Shown here: positions 1 to 9,501 of the stretch, one piece after another
Layout: every line of letters starts with the position of its first letter
Numbering within the stretch: position 1 is the first letter of the stretch
NCBI GenBank assembly: GCA_964651705.1
Contig: CAZYWZ010000014.1
Coordinates: forward strand, 20,757-84,756
Reading direction: 5' to 3'
DNA length: 64,000 nt
DNA from: JADLBR01 sp964651705
GTDB taxonomy: Bacteria > Verrucomicrobiota > Verrucomicrobiia > JADLBR01
Translations under genes and position numbers: made by a program
Notes under the pieces: model-generated
Told to the model about the DNA's origin: nothing
Databases searched by the model: none
Seen by the model: only the letters and a program-made list of their open reading frames with translations

Positions 1-186
1 GTCGCCCTTGGCCCGGATGGCGGGGCACGCGGCGATCGCGGGCGCGAGGCCGATGCCTTGGGCATCGGCCTGGAGTTCGCCCTTCGGCCCCTTGACCCGG
101 ATCGCCTCTCCACCCTCGGTGGGCATCGACAACAGAAACCATCCCAATCCCACCACCATAGCTGTGTTTTTCGCGATCATTTGCAT
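1..186 (-). CDS. Exported protein, 5' end only (runs off the window)
   Basis: Only the first 62 codons are present; the gene continues beyond position 1. The reading frame starts at ATG 186 or, more likely, ATG 180, which has an AAAGG-type ribosome site about 8 nt upstream. The N-terminus has a short basic start and a hydrophobic run (MVVGLGWFLL) like a signal peptide. The following residues (GEAIRVKGPKGEL) match no family I can name. It lies about 27-33 nt downstream of the large glycosidase gene and on the same strand, so it is probably the next gene of the carbohydrate operon. Confidence 0.55.
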   Translation of the reverse strand, partial: MQMIAKNTAMVVGLGWFLLSMPTEGGEAIRVKGPKGELQADAQGIGLAPAIAACPAIRAKGD

Positions 187-213
187 CCTTTCCGCATCAA
201 CAACCGGAGGCGT

Positions 214-3200
214 TTACTCCTTGAGCAATCCCATCCGCACCGCCCGCCAATAGGCGGCCTGGGTGTAAAAATGGCCGTAGAGAACGACCTTCGTGTAGTC
301 GACTTGGCCGATCATCTGCCGCACCAGCCCGAGCTGTTCTGACGACAGGGAGGGTTCGGGGAGGAGGAGCAGCGTGAGCGCCGCCTCGGCGGGTTCCCGG
401 ATCGTGCGCTCTTCCGAGATGATGGCGTCCGGCCGTGTGGGCACCTGATAGCCCCCGGAATTGCGGAGTGGCCAAGTGCGCCAATCCAGATGGATCGGCC
501 CGGCCGCGGGGGGCCGATATTTCAGGCACCTGTCCAGGAACCCCTGGGAGCGTCCGGCCACCAGCCGCATCGCCTCGAGCCACTGCCGCTTCAATTCCGG
601 GGAGTCCTCCAATTGATAGAGGGCTTCCAGCGAAACCTGCTCTTGCAGGAGGGCGTAGGGTACCTTCGTCGAAGCCCCCTTGGATTTCTCGGCCGCCTCG
701 GGGCTGTATCGCCGGGCGAGTTTTTTCCAATGCCCGTCGCCGGTCATGTCCGCGCCGATCGCGTAGATCATCGGCAGGCGCGCGATCTCGTGCGCCTCGT
801 TCTCCCACATCTTGTCCACGATGCTATCGAAGGCGCCGGTCTCCTTCCCGATGCGGTAGCCGTTCGCCGCCACCACGTTGCGCTCGAGCCGGCGGCAGAC
901 CGCGGCGATGATCTCGCGCATCGCGGCCTTCTCTTCCGGTTGCGAGAGCGGCGAGTGGTAGTAGCGCCAGAGTCCGTAGGCGAACCACGTGTATTGGTCG
1001 CGCGAGCTTTCGCAGTAGTGCGATTTCCCGTCGGCGGGGCTAACGCCGCGGATCACGAATCCCTTGGAAGGGCTCAGGGTTCCCAGCAGTTGCAAACCGG
1101 CGAAGACCTTGGCCGCGGATGGGCGAAGGCCGTAATCCCCGGTGGCGTCGAACCGGTCGCAGATCATCGATATCATCAACCCGCCGCTGATGGCGCAGTC
1201 CTCCATGCCGGTGCCCCAGCCGTTGGGATTGGGATATTGCCGGGCTGCCTCGTCGGGTGTCGGGAGACAGGCCAGCCGTTTCCCGGGATCGTGGCTGGAG
1301 ACGTAGTCATAGAACAGGTCCGTGCGGTCGTCGTAGAAGCGGTCCCACGCGGCGCGCCATGCTTCCTCGACCTTGGCGCGGAGTTGCGCGTCGGTGAGAT
1401 CGCGAGGCGTGGCGGGTGAGGCCTGCGGGGGGGGAGCCGCCTTGGATCGCGCGCCATCGACGATGTCAGCTTCTGCCTGGAAGCGCGCCTTGAGGATGAA
1501 GGAATCGCCTTCCTCGGCAACCGATGGCACGGCTGTCCTGTTGATGGAGCCAATTTCGATCAGCCGTTTCGGCACGATCACGGTCTTGTGGTGCGCCTTT
1601 TCGGGGTCGCCCGCGACGAGGGTCAGCTTCGTCATCCTCCCGCCCCCGACAACCGCGGTGGCGATCAGGCCGCCGTGGCACGCAAGCTTGAAGGAGTAAT
1701 CCTTCCACGCCGCGGGCACGGCGGGCGCGATGCGGATCTCGTCCCCGCGGCTCTGCACGAGCATCTGGTTTAGCGCGTAGACCACGTTCCCCGATGCCGT
1801 CGCGAACCACGGGTGCATGGAGACTTCCTTCTCGTTGATCTCGAACATCTCCCCGAAGCAGCCCGCGCCGGATGCCGCCTCTTCGAGCAGCCGGGCCGGT
1901 TCGGTTTCATCTCCGAGCATGGCGAGCGCAGCCGCCATCCACCCCGCGTACCACGCGCAGATTGACTCGCCCACCGGATACATGTTTCCCGACGCCCGGC
2001 CGTTGGCGACAAAGTGATGGGCGGCGTTGCGTTGGAGTTCATCGTTTGCGTCAAAAAGCGGATACGGAAAGAGTCCGCCCAGCGAGGCGATGCTCTCCTC
2101 CTTGCACCCCGCGTAGGGCACATAGCGACCACCATCGTGCGGCAGCGATTCTCGCAGCTTTGCTGCGGCGCGCCTCCACGCCGGGGCCTCGGCGTCGTCG
2201 GTTTCGAGCAATGTCGCGGCGCGCGCGGCGGCCTCGAGGGTGAAGATGGCGCCACAGGATGTCATGAAAGGGTTCTGCCGCGCGGGGCCGAGGCGTTCGA
2301 GGTCGGTGCATTTGCCGATGAACATCCCGCCCTGCGGGGTCTCGTAGACCATATTGGCGAGGAAGAACCTCGCGCACTCTTTGATCACCGGGTAGCCCGT
2401 TCCCCGGAGGTAGGATGTATCGCCCGTGTAGAGGTAATGGAGCCAGGCCGATAGCGCGATGTTCGACATGTGGAATACATGCTCCATCCAGAAGCCGGGA
2501 GGCGTTCCCTCGGTGCCGTCTTCCAATGCCTCCCACGGATAGCGGGCGCCGTAGGTCCCCGGCTTGCCGTAGTGGCTCGCCCGGTAGAGCGCCTTCTCAA
2601 GCCCGGCGAATCGAAATTCGGGGCAACGGCGGGCGATGTCGCGGTGATTGCTGCTGATCAGGGCCTGGTAGCAGAACATCTCGTCCCACCCGAAGAACTT
2701 GCCCGCCCAATGCGTGGGGAAGATGCCGACCGGGAACGACCATTTCGTTGCGTTGGCCCGCAGGTGGTACTGCGCGGTGCAATAGACGTTCTCCAGGCGC
2801 CGGTCGGGGATCCGCACGTGAGACTCGGCCCAGTATTTTTGCCACTCTTGCCGGTGCGAGGCCCGCATGCCGTCGAATCCCTCCTGTCGCACTCGGGATC
2901 TCAGGTGTGCCGCGCGATCCAGGTAATCGTCGCCGTCCATGGAATCCGCGAAGAGGAGGAAGAAGGTCATCTCGGTTGGGGCCGCGGCATCGAGCGCCAC
3001 CTCCGCCGAGAGCCTGGCGGTCTGCCCGTCGATGGCGGCGGTGACCGGCGCGTCGGCGAAGACGGATATGATGCCGTCATAGGTGCGGTGCCCATCCACC
3101 CGGTATCGGAAATCCACGCGCTGGGGGTCGTCGCCCGGATCGGCCTTGCAGGTCGTTCGGGGCGCAACACGGTTGTCGTTCCCCGGCGGGGTAAACTGGT

Positions 3201-3702
3201 ATCGGAAGGTGAGGCGGGCCGAAGTGATCGCCGGATCTTTCGCGGAGATCCGTTTTCTCACGACCACGAGGTCGTGCGACAGGTGCGTGAATACGATCGT
3301 CTCGACCGTCAGCGCCTCGCCAAAATCGTTGCGGCAGGAAACCTCGGCCTCGCGGGTGTTCAGGGTCTGCGTCCAATGGGTGGGCGTCTCTTGAGCCTTT
3401 CCACCGAAGGACAACTCATGGGCGAAGTGACCGAAGGGGACCATCTGGTCATGTCCTGGCCCAAATCGGCGCCCCTCCCACCAGATCGCCGGCGTCATCT
3501 TGGCATAGCGGCGTTGGGCCTGGCCGCCCTGATAGTCGACGAGCATGCAGAGGCTGCCGTTGCTGACCAGCGGTGGCACATAGCCCGGCGGCAGTGCCTC
3601 GCCGCTGCCGCTAACCGCGTTCTCAAAGCTGTCGCCGACCGCAGACGCCGTTTGCACTGCCAGGCCGCACAATCCTAGCAACCAGACAAGTCTCGTTCTC
3701 AT
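214..3702 (-). CDS. Exported two-domain (alpha/alpha)6 glycosidase-like protein
   Basis: A 1162-residue protein with a clear signal peptide (MRTRLVWLLGLCGLAVQTASA). The N-terminal part has the layout of clan-L-type glycosidases (GH65/GH95-like): a beta-rich domain to about residue 290, then an all-helical toroid (about 300-690) with the motif FFGWDEMFCYQALISSNH. After a beta segment and a proline-rich linker near residue 760, a second, separate helical domain begins (about 766-1162, aromatic-rich, with SSRDQYTWFAYGLWRYY). That makes the protein longer than a usual single-domain enzyme. I cannot assign the substrate. It starts 7 nt after the upstream glycosidase stop, so it is translationally coupled and near the distal end of the operon. 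Confidence 0.75.
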   Translation of the reverse strand: MRTRLVWLLGLCGLAVQTASAVGDSFENAVSGSGEALPPGYVPPLVSNGSLCMLVDYQGGQAQRRYAKMTPAIWWEGRRFGPGHDQMVPFGHFAHELSFGGKAQETPTHWTQTLNTREAEVSCRNDFGEALTVETIVFTHLSHDLVVVRKRISAKDPAITSARLTFRYQFTPPGNDNRVAPRTTCKADPGDDPQRVDFRYRVDGHRTYDGIISVFADAPVTAAIDGQTARLSAEVALDAAAPTEMTFFLLFADSMDGDDYLDRAAHLRSRVRQEGFDGMRASHRQEWQKYWAESHVRIPDRRLENVYCTAQYHLRANATKWSFPVGIFPTHWAGKFFGWDEMFCYQALISSNHRDIARRCPEFRFAGLEKALYRASHYGKPGTYGARYPWEALEDGTEGTPPGFWMEHVFHMSNIALSAWLHYLYTGDTSYLRGTGYPVIKECARFFLANMVYETPQGGMFIGKCTDLERLGPARQNPFMTSCGAIFTLEAAARAATLLETDDAEAPAWRRAAAKLRESLPHDGGRYVPYAGCKEESIASLGGLFPYPLFDANDELQRNAAHHFVANGRASGNMYPVGESICAWYAGWMAAALAMLGDETEPARLLEEAASGAGCFGEMFEINEKEVSMHPWFATASGNVVYALNQMLVQSRGDEIRIAPAVPAAWKDYSFKLACHGGLIATAVVGGGRMTKLTLVAGDPEKAHHKTVIVPKRLIEIGSINRTAVPSVAEEGDSFILKARFQAEADIVDGARSKAAPPPQASPATPRDLTDAQLRAKVEEAWRAAWDRFYDDRTDLFYDYVSSHDPGKRLACLPTPDEAARQYPNPNGWGTGMEDCAISGGLMISMICDRFDATGDYGLRPSAAKVFAGLQLLGTLSPSKGFVIRGVSPADGKSHYCESSRDQYTWFAYGLWRYYHSPLSQPEEKAAMREIIAAVCRRLERNVVAANGYRIGKETGAFDSIVDKMWENEAHEIARLPMIYAIGADMTGDGHWKKLARRYSPEAAEKSKGASTKVPYALLQEQVSLEALYQLEDSPELKRQWLEAMRLVAGRSQGFLDRCLKYRPPAAGPIHLDWRTWPLRNSGGYQVPTRPDAIISEERTIREPAEAALTLLLLPEPSLSSEQLGLVRQMIGQVDYTKVVLYGHFYTQAAYWRAVRMGLLKE

Positions 3703-3709
3703 GACTGCA

Positions 3710-5791
3710 TTACCGTGTCTCTCCAGAGAGTGCCGGCAGCCATTCGTCGCTCACGCGAAGTGGCTCGCCGACCTTGATCCCCTCGCGCGCGGCGGCGTCC
3801 CCCGCGATCAGAAACGAACGCGGGGGCAGTTCGATGCCGGCGACCGAGCGCGGCTCGTTCGCAAAGTTCACGGTGACGGAGGCGCCATTCGCGAAGGAGC
3901 TGCGCTGGAGCAGCCCGTCTTTCGTCAGGCGCTCGTGGTTCACCATCTCGGCATAGCCGACCGCGCGGCGCCAGCGGCACACCGTGTCGTAGCACGCCTT
4001 GAAGCGCTCGCGGTTGTTCGCGAAGAGTTCCTGCTGGGGTTCCCACAGCACCCACGTCGGCATGGCCGCGTGGAGGAGCGCCAAGAGATCCTTCTGTTCC
4101 CAGAGGGTGGGCATCCGGTGGCTGTTGTCGCCCCAGCGCCATGTCGTCTCGCAGCAGTCCCCGTAGACGAGTTGGAACAGCGGCACGCGCCTCCAGGGAT
4201 TGGTGCCGTACTCCTCGTAGCGGGGCTCGGAGGGAATTGAGACAAACGGCATCGCGTGGATCGCCTTCGGATTGGCGAAGAAGGCCGAGGTGCTCATGAC
4301 CCCCTCGAAATAGTCGGCCACGGGAACGGCCCAGTCCCTCCCTTGCTCAGAACCCGCCACCAGGCCGAGATTCCGCGTCAGGTGTTCCAACTGTCGGACG
4401 CGCGTCTCCCGGTCGGCGGTGCGGGTGAGCGGATGGTCCGGATCCCAGCACTCGTAGAGTCGCGTGGCCGTCACGCAGTCGAGGAAATAGGCCGTGAAAG
4501 GGGAATCGGCCAACCGCCGAGGCATCTTTTCGCGGAGGACGCGCAGGCCGGAGGTCCAGCAGATCACGAAGCTAGGATGCTTCTCTCCCGTTTTGGGATC
4601 GGTGTAGGGGCACCATCCGATCTGGTTGGAGCCATCGGTGGTCTTGATGACATCCCCCGGGAACGAGAAGCCTTCGCAACGCTCCCACTTGGCCGGTGGC
4701 GTGCCGGGCTCGTAAAGATCGGTGTAGATATCGTAGTGCGACGACAGGTAACCCATGTCGTTGATTTGGCGGACGTGGTCCTTCGTGAAGCCGGATACGA
4801 CGGCCCGTTCGATGCCGAGCGCCTTCAGCGCTTTGATATTCTCGATGTTCCGGCAGTAGATATTCACCGCGCCCACCAGGCGGTCGATGGACGGGCGCTC
4901 CTCGCGTTTTTCGGCCAGCGTTCTCACGAGCCCCTGTCCTCGCGCATGTGCGCGGTAGCGTTTGGCGAGGGCGACATACCCACCCCGGTCGGCGAAGTGA
5001 TAAAGGAGTTGGCGTGTGTAGCCGAGTTTCCCTTTCTGCGGTTGGAACCACGGCTGGAGCGCGATCACTTCCCGGCCCGTGCCGCGCACCTTGCGCCCCC
5101 GATGGGACGCGTCATCGGGAGTGGTGAAGATGCCAACGAATCCTTGGCCCGACGCGAGGTCCGTTGCCCCAAACCATGGCATCGACATGAAGCCGCCCGG
5201 CGTCTTGCCGTCCCATTCGAGTTCATTGACGCGGAAGAGGAGGCCGGCGTTCTGCGGGATGACGAGTACTCCTTCGGGTTCATCCAAGACGAACGGCGCG
5301 GGCAGGGAGATCTCGCCGAATGCGATGGCGGGGTCTCCCGTGATCTCGTACGACACGTCGGCCCCTGTCTTCGGGAGGGTCACGCGCGCCGTCAGAGGCA
5401 GGGGGGCATTCGTGCCCTCCGCATACGACATGCGGATCTCGACGCCGACGTCCGGGGCATCCTGTGGACGGATGGCCGACACCGTGACGCGCACCGCCTC
5501 CGCGGCCTGGCGCCAGAGTCGGCCGCAGCGCTTGTCCAACACATCCCATGTGGCATTCGATTCGACGACGCTCACGCGGAGCGCTTCATTCTCGAATACC
5601 CACGCGCCATTGGCGCGGACGGGCTGCCCGTGTCCCGGGGTGTCCAAAAGCGCGACGGCGACCAGGCCGATTGACAGCGCGGCGCCGAACCCCCCCGCGG
5701 TGTTCGCCCGACGCCGGAGCCGGGCGGGGGGCCGGCGGAAGCCCGATCGCCCCTCGCGATTTCTGTTCCCGCTCGTCTCGATTTGCATCAT
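3710..5791 (-). CDS. Exported DUF5696/GH101-like (beta/alpha)8 glycosidase
   Basis: A 693-residue protein. It has an arginine-rich N-terminus followed by a hydrophobic stretch (GFGAALSIGLVAVALL), so it is probably secreted or lipid-anchored. It has an N-terminal beta-sandwich and a barrel region, and is paralogous to the protein at 15235-17418: the segments VAGSEQGRDWAVPVADYF here and GSQSEGSLDFAAPALDRL there align, suggesting a catalytic Glu in the shared S-E/Q-E/Q-G loop. Another candidate acid is the Asp of YFLDCVTAT. I chose ATG 5791; a GTG at 5836 in the same frame would overlap the upstream stop. The gap to the upstream gene is 29 nt. The family name is from recollection of architecture and is not certain. 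Confidence 0.65.
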   Translation of the reverse strand: MMQIETSGNRNREGRSGFRRPPARLRRRANTAGGFGAALSIGLVAVALLDTPGHGQPVRANGAWVFENEALRVSVVESNATWDVLDKRCGRLWRQAAEAVRVTVSAIRPQDAPDVGVEIRMSYAEGTNAPLPLTARVTLPKTGADVSYEITGDPAIAFGEISLPAPFVLDEPEGVLVIPQNAGLLFRVNELEWDGKTPGGFMSMPWFGATDLASGQGFVGIFTTPDDASHRGRKVRGTGREVIALQPWFQPQKGKLGYTRQLLYHFADRGGYVALAKRYRAHARGQGLVRTLAEKREERPSIDRLVGAVNIYCRNIENIKALKALGIERAVVSGFTKDHVRQINDMGYLSSHYDIYTDLYEPGTPPAKWERCEGFSFPGDVIKTTDGSNQIGWCPYTDPKTGEKHPSFVICWTSGLRVLREKMPRRLADSPFTAYFLDCVTATRLYECWDPDHPLTRTADRETRVRQLEHLTRNLGLVAGSEQGRDWAVPVADYFEGVMSTSAFFANPKAIHAMPFVSIPSEPRYEEYGTNPWRRVPLFQLVYGDCCETTWRWGDNSHRMPTLWEQKDLLALLHAAMPTWVLWEPQQELFANNRERFKACYDTVCRWRRAVGYAEMVNHERLTKDGLLQRSSFANGASVTVNFANEPRSVAGIELPPRSFLIAGDAAAREGIKVGEPLRVSDEWLPALSGETR

Positions 5792-5820
5792 CCCCGTGAT
5801 TTCTTGTTGGCCCGCATCCG

Positions 5821-8283
5821 TCAGAACAGCAGCCACTCGGGCGAAGCCAGGAGGCCGACATCGGGGTGGTGTTCAGGAGGCGGCACCCAGAACTTCTTGT
5901 TCCATGCGCCCGCGGGGTTCTTCCAGTCGCCAAAGAGGGGTGCCACCGAGGTCCATGTCGTGATTTTCAGTGTGGCCTTCTTGCCCTTGGCTTCCGGCGG
6001 CACGGCCCATTCGAATGGGGCCCAGGCGCGCTCGCCCAAGGCCCTGCCATCCAGTTCGACGGCCGTGTATAGCCCGCCCGTTTCGAGCCGCAGCCGGACG
6101 TCGCCGCCGTGGGCCGGAACCGCGACCTCGGTCTCGTAACTCACGGTGCCCGCGAAATCGGCCAACCCCTGCTTCCACAGCGCGCCCGGACCAACCCGCC
6201 CTGGAAGCGCCGTGACGGCGTCGCCCTCGACGGCGAAGTCTCCCGCTAGCCAGGCAACCGGGAGGAAGTAGTTGGTGTCGCCACCGCCCGATGCGATGCT
6301 GAAGGCGTGCTCGCCCGCCGCCAGACGGAAGGGGGCGGATTGGAGGTAAAGCTCGTTGAGGCCCTGGCGCAGCGAGTCGCAGGGATGTTTTGCCGTCAGG
6401 GGGTTCCCGTCCATGGCCACGACGTTCGGTCCCGGGTGATTGCGCACGACGAGGCGGGCGGCCGCGATCGGATGTTCGACGTCGATCCGGGCCACGCCGT
6501 TCGTCCCAAAGGCCAGCCGGAGCGTGTTGCGCGCGCCGAGCGCGATCCCAAAGGACGCGCCCTCCGCCACCGGACGGATCGCCCTGGGCGTGGTCGGCAC
6601 CGATCCCTCGCCATCGAACAGGAACACGCCGCGGGCCGGCAAATCGAAAGGGATGGGTTCCTTGCCGCGGCGCATCAGTCGCATCCGTCCGTGCTTCCTT
6701 GCCGTGAGTCCGAGCACGGCGACAGCGCCATCCTCGTATTGCCGAAGCAGGAGGTTCTCATCTGCCCCGCCGTCGGCCGTCTCGACCCGCGCCTCTGGCG
6801 GAGCAATCGTCTTGGCGAATGCGGCGGCCTCATCGGGCGAGGGAAAGACGCGGCCGGATGTCTCCTCCTTCAAAGTCGTGCCATCGAAGCCGAACACCAG
6901 CGGCTTATCGCAAGGCTCGTCTTCTTCGTAGAGGTCGTAGGTGAGCTGGTGCGCAGAAAAGCGACGGAGCGTGGCGAGGAGGGCGGGATGCGTCTTGCGT
7001 TGGGCCGCCAGGCGCGCGGCCTCGCGCTGCGGGTAGCGGATCGCGATGTTGCACCGGGCCCGTTTGTTCGCGTAGCGCGCGGCCGTCCGCGCCTCGGCGC
7101 CCAGCAGGCGGAACGCGGGGAACCAGGGCTGCATTCGGGTGAGGGGGTTGAAGTAGCCGGCCTTCTCGACATTGCCCCGGGCGTCGAGGGGCGCGATCGC
7201 CAGCACGTAGCGGTCCACCTGGTGCATCGCGCACAGCCAGATCATCTGGCGCTGCGTGGCGTGTGTCATGTCGCTCGGGCCCAGCGCGAAGAGTTCGGCC
7301 AAACCCCCGTTCCCCCGCCGCCCGATCGCGTGCTGCGCCACCGCGAGGGTGAGCCACTCGATCGTTTCCGGGTCCAGGCGCGTCCCGATCTCATCGATGC
7401 CGGGGAGCGTCAGGCCCGTCAGCGCGTGGAGCGGATCGCCGTTGTAGAGGGCGGAGTTGCGCGTGTCGTTTTCGGAGATCATGTGCCCCGTCGCGAGGAC
7501 GCCCGCGCGCTCGCACCACGCGCGGATCGGATCGAAGTAGGCCTTGCGGAAGCGTGCCCCGAGCAAGCCATAGTACGCGGCCCAGACATCGTCCCGGGCG
7601 GGGTCGTCGAGATACGCCTGGATGTCCCGGCGCAGGTCGTGGCCCGTGGCGGCCCGGTATTCGTCCTCCGCGCCATCGAAATGGCGGAACACCAGGGACG
7701 GTTTGCCTTCGGGCTTTACCGGCACGGGGTGCGCGGGCTCGTCGGTAAAGATCCCGACGACGGTCGATCCCAGATAGGGGCCGAGGCGGCGCTCGTATTC
7801 CTTGTGGGTCAGCTCGATGAACCGCCCCATGGCCTTGAAGCTGTAGTTGTCTACCCAGCCGGGGGAGTGAACGACCTTCCAGTCGAACGAGCCGTCGGCC
7901 CGCTTATAGACCGCGAACTCGCGGGACTCGAAATCCGGGCTCTCCGCGGGCACGCGGCCCTTGCAGGAACCGCTGGGCCAGTTGTACTCGTCGTAGAGCC
8001 AGATCGCCATGTCCAGCCGTTGGGCGTGCTTGCAGAACCACTCGCACAGCTGGAGCCACTCCTCGCCCATGTACTCCAGTTCCAGTCCGCTCCGCGCGTA
8101 GATCAGGTATTGGTCGATCCCCACGGCCTTGTAGGCCTCGAGGGTCTCCCGGACGGTCGCCTCGTCGGGCCTTCCCGTGATGGCGCCCATCGGGATCAGC
8201 GGGCACCGCGGCTCGGCCGCCGTCGTTGCGAGGGCCCAGCCAGTCGCCAGCACAAACCATGTTGCCGTCGTCTTCATTCTCAT
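5821..8283 (-). CDS. Exported GH106-like glycoside hydrolase
   Basis: An 820-residue protein starting MRMKTTATWFVLATGWALATTAA, a signal peptide. The early motif IWLYDEYNWPSG (residues 94-105) is characteristic of large TIM-barrel enzymes related to GH106 alpha-L-rhamnosidases. A second acidic motif, GIFTDEPAH (about 177-185), is a catalytic candidate. The C-terminal third is beta-rich (galactose-binding-like) and probably binds carbohydrate. The start at 8283 overlaps the upstream stop as ATGA; an ATG at 8277 is an alternative. The open frame extends further upstream to 8541, but that stretch is arginine-rich shadow of the preceding gene. Rhamnosidase activity is inferred, not shown. Confidence 0.65.
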   Translation of the reverse strand: MRMKTTATWFVLATGWALATTAAEPRCPLIPMGAITGRPDEATVRETLEAYKAVGIDQYLIYARSGLELEYMGEEWLQLCEWFCKHAQRLDMAIWLYDEYNWPSGSCKGRVPAESPDFESREFAVYKRADGSFDWKVVHSPGWVDNYSFKAMGRFIELTHKEYERRLGPYLGSTVVGIFTDEPAHPVPVKPEGKPSLVFRHFDGAEDEYRAATGHDLRRDIQAYLDDPARDDVWAAYYGLLGARFRKAYFDPIRAWCERAGVLATGHMISENDTRNSALYNGDPLHALTGLTLPGIDEIGTRLDPETIEWLTLAVAQHAIGRRGNGGLAELFALGPSDMTHATQRQMIWLCAMHQVDRYVLAIAPLDARGNVEKAGYFNPLTRMQPWFPAFRLLGAEARTAARYANKRARCNIAIRYPQREAARLAAQRKTHPALLATLRRFSAHQLTYDLYEEDEPCDKPLVFGFDGTTLKEETSGRVFPSPDEAAAFAKTIAPPEARVETADGGADENLLLRQYEDGAVAVLGLTARKHGRMRLMRRGKEPIPFDLPARGVFLFDGEGSVPTTPRAIRPVAEGASFGIALGARNTLRLAFGTNGVARIDVEHPIAAARLVVRNHPGPNVVAMDGNPLTAKHPCDSLRQGLNELYLQSAPFRLAAGEHAFSIASGGGDTNYFLPVAWLAGDFAVEGDAVTALPGRVGPGALWKQGLADFAGTVSYETEVAVPAHGGDVRLRLETGGLYTAVELDGRALGERAWAPFEWAVPPEAKGKKATLKITTWTSVAPLFGDWKNPAGAWNKKFWVPPPEHHPDVGLLASPEWLLF

Positions 8284-9482
8284 TTGTCGCCGACGAGAAC
8301 TTTGCGGAGCGCTTCGATCCTGGCGGCACCTTCCCCGTCTGGCGGCGGCAGGGCCGGCGCTAGCCAGCCGCCCTCGTCGAACTCGTTCCACGCGTAGATC
8401 AGCACCAGCTCGGCGCCGTCCGGCCCCGGATGCTTCTTGAACCACTCGACGCCGCGCCCGACGTGGGCCGCGATTTCCTGCGGGGTGCCCCGCCGGTAAT
8501 AATACTGGTCGGCATCCGGCTTCAGGTGGAACGACTCCCATGAGACGGGGTTCATCACGCGGGTCCGACGGTCCCAGCCGGTCATGCAGATGGGGACCGC
8601 CGGCGTGCCCGTCTCCTCGCAGGATGCCCAGAATGCCTCCGCGTGCGCCGCCAGATCGGCGAACGGTGCCGCCTTCGCCCTTCCGTCCGACTTGGCGTAG
8701 GCGCTGAGCGCATCACCCCCGAACATGTCGCAGTACCTCTTCGCGGCCTTTGGCGAACCATCGCAGAATACCAGGTAGGGTTTTCCGAGGCCGCACGCCG
8801 CGACCTCGTTCGCAAAGGATGGCCAGGGGCCGGCGAGGACCTTGTTCGCCAGGGCGTCGTTGAAGAACCCCATGAACAAGACCGGCCGGTTTCCCCGCAC
8901 CTTCAGGTAATTCGGTTCCCTGACCACGCGCAGCAGGTGCGCCCAATAGGCGCGCTCCGCGCCCTCGTCCGGCAGCCGTCCGTACGCCGGCCACATCGGC
9001 ACGAAGAGCGAGAAGCGGATCTTGTCGCGGTTCCTGCACGCGAGGAACGTCTTCAGCGTGTAACTCAGCGGCGAGGCCTCAGGATAGGCGGTGAACGCCC
9101 AATAGTCCAATCCCCCGTGGACGGCATGCTCGATCTCCCGCTCGATGATCTCGGGGCGGTCGCCGTTGAAGGATTGGGCCGTTCCGTCCGCGTTTAGCGT
9201 CGTGAAGAACGGCCAGCGGTAGCGCCACGGTTCGGCGGCCAGCGATCGCTGCGTCTCCCTGCCCGGATCCTGACTCACCTTTCGGTTGCGGGTGGGATCG
9301 AATCCGGGAAACTCGACCGAGGCCGGTGGCCGTGCCGATGCGGGCAGCGTCCCATACCACGCGTCCCATCGGATGGCGCCGACCAGGGGCCGCGCCTCGT
9401 TGGTCTTTTCTGCGGCGCAAAGCGCGAAGGGCACCATTGGGTTGAGCCCCAGCACGAGGATCAGTGTCTTTGCGGCATTCAT
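8280..9482 (-). CDS. Exported GH99/WbsX-like (beta/alpha)8 protein (copy 1)
   Basis: A 400-residue protein with signal peptide MNAAKTLILVLGLNPMVPFALC. The conserved opening (GAIRWDAWYG) and the C-terminal YAWNEFDEGGWLAP are typical of the GH99-like / WbsX clan, whose characterised members are endo-acting alpha-mannosidases; the Glu and Asp of WNEFDEGGW are likely active-site residues. A paralogue lies at 10886-12019 with YAWNEIGEGGWLVP. Start chosen at ATG 9482, which gives a clean signal peptide; the extra upstream codons are basic and overlap the intergenic gap. It is 19 nt downstream of the SGNH gene and overlaps the next gene by ATGA, so it is firmly within the operon. Confidence 0.7.
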   Translation of the reverse strand: MNAAKTLILVLGLNPMVPFALCAAEKTNEARPLVGAIRWDAWYGTLPASARPPASVEFPGFDPTRNRKVSQDPGRETQRSLAAEPWRYRWPFFTTLNADGTAQSFNGDRPEIIEREIEHAVHGGLDYWAFTAYPEASPLSYTLKTFLACRNRDKIRFSLFVPMWPAYGRLPDEGAERAYWAHLLRVVREPNYLKVRGNRPVLFMGFFNDALANKVLAGPWPSFANEVAACGLGKPYLVFCDGSPKAAKRYCDMFGGDALSAYAKSDGRAKAAPFADLAAHAEAFWASCEETGTPAVPICMTGWDRRTRVMNPVSWESFHLKPDADQYYYRRGTPQEIAAHVGRGVEWFKKHPGPDGAELVLIYAWNEFDEGGWLAPALPPPDGEGAARIEALRKVLVGDK

Positions 9483-9501
9483 CGTGCGGCCCGCCTTCGG
9501 T

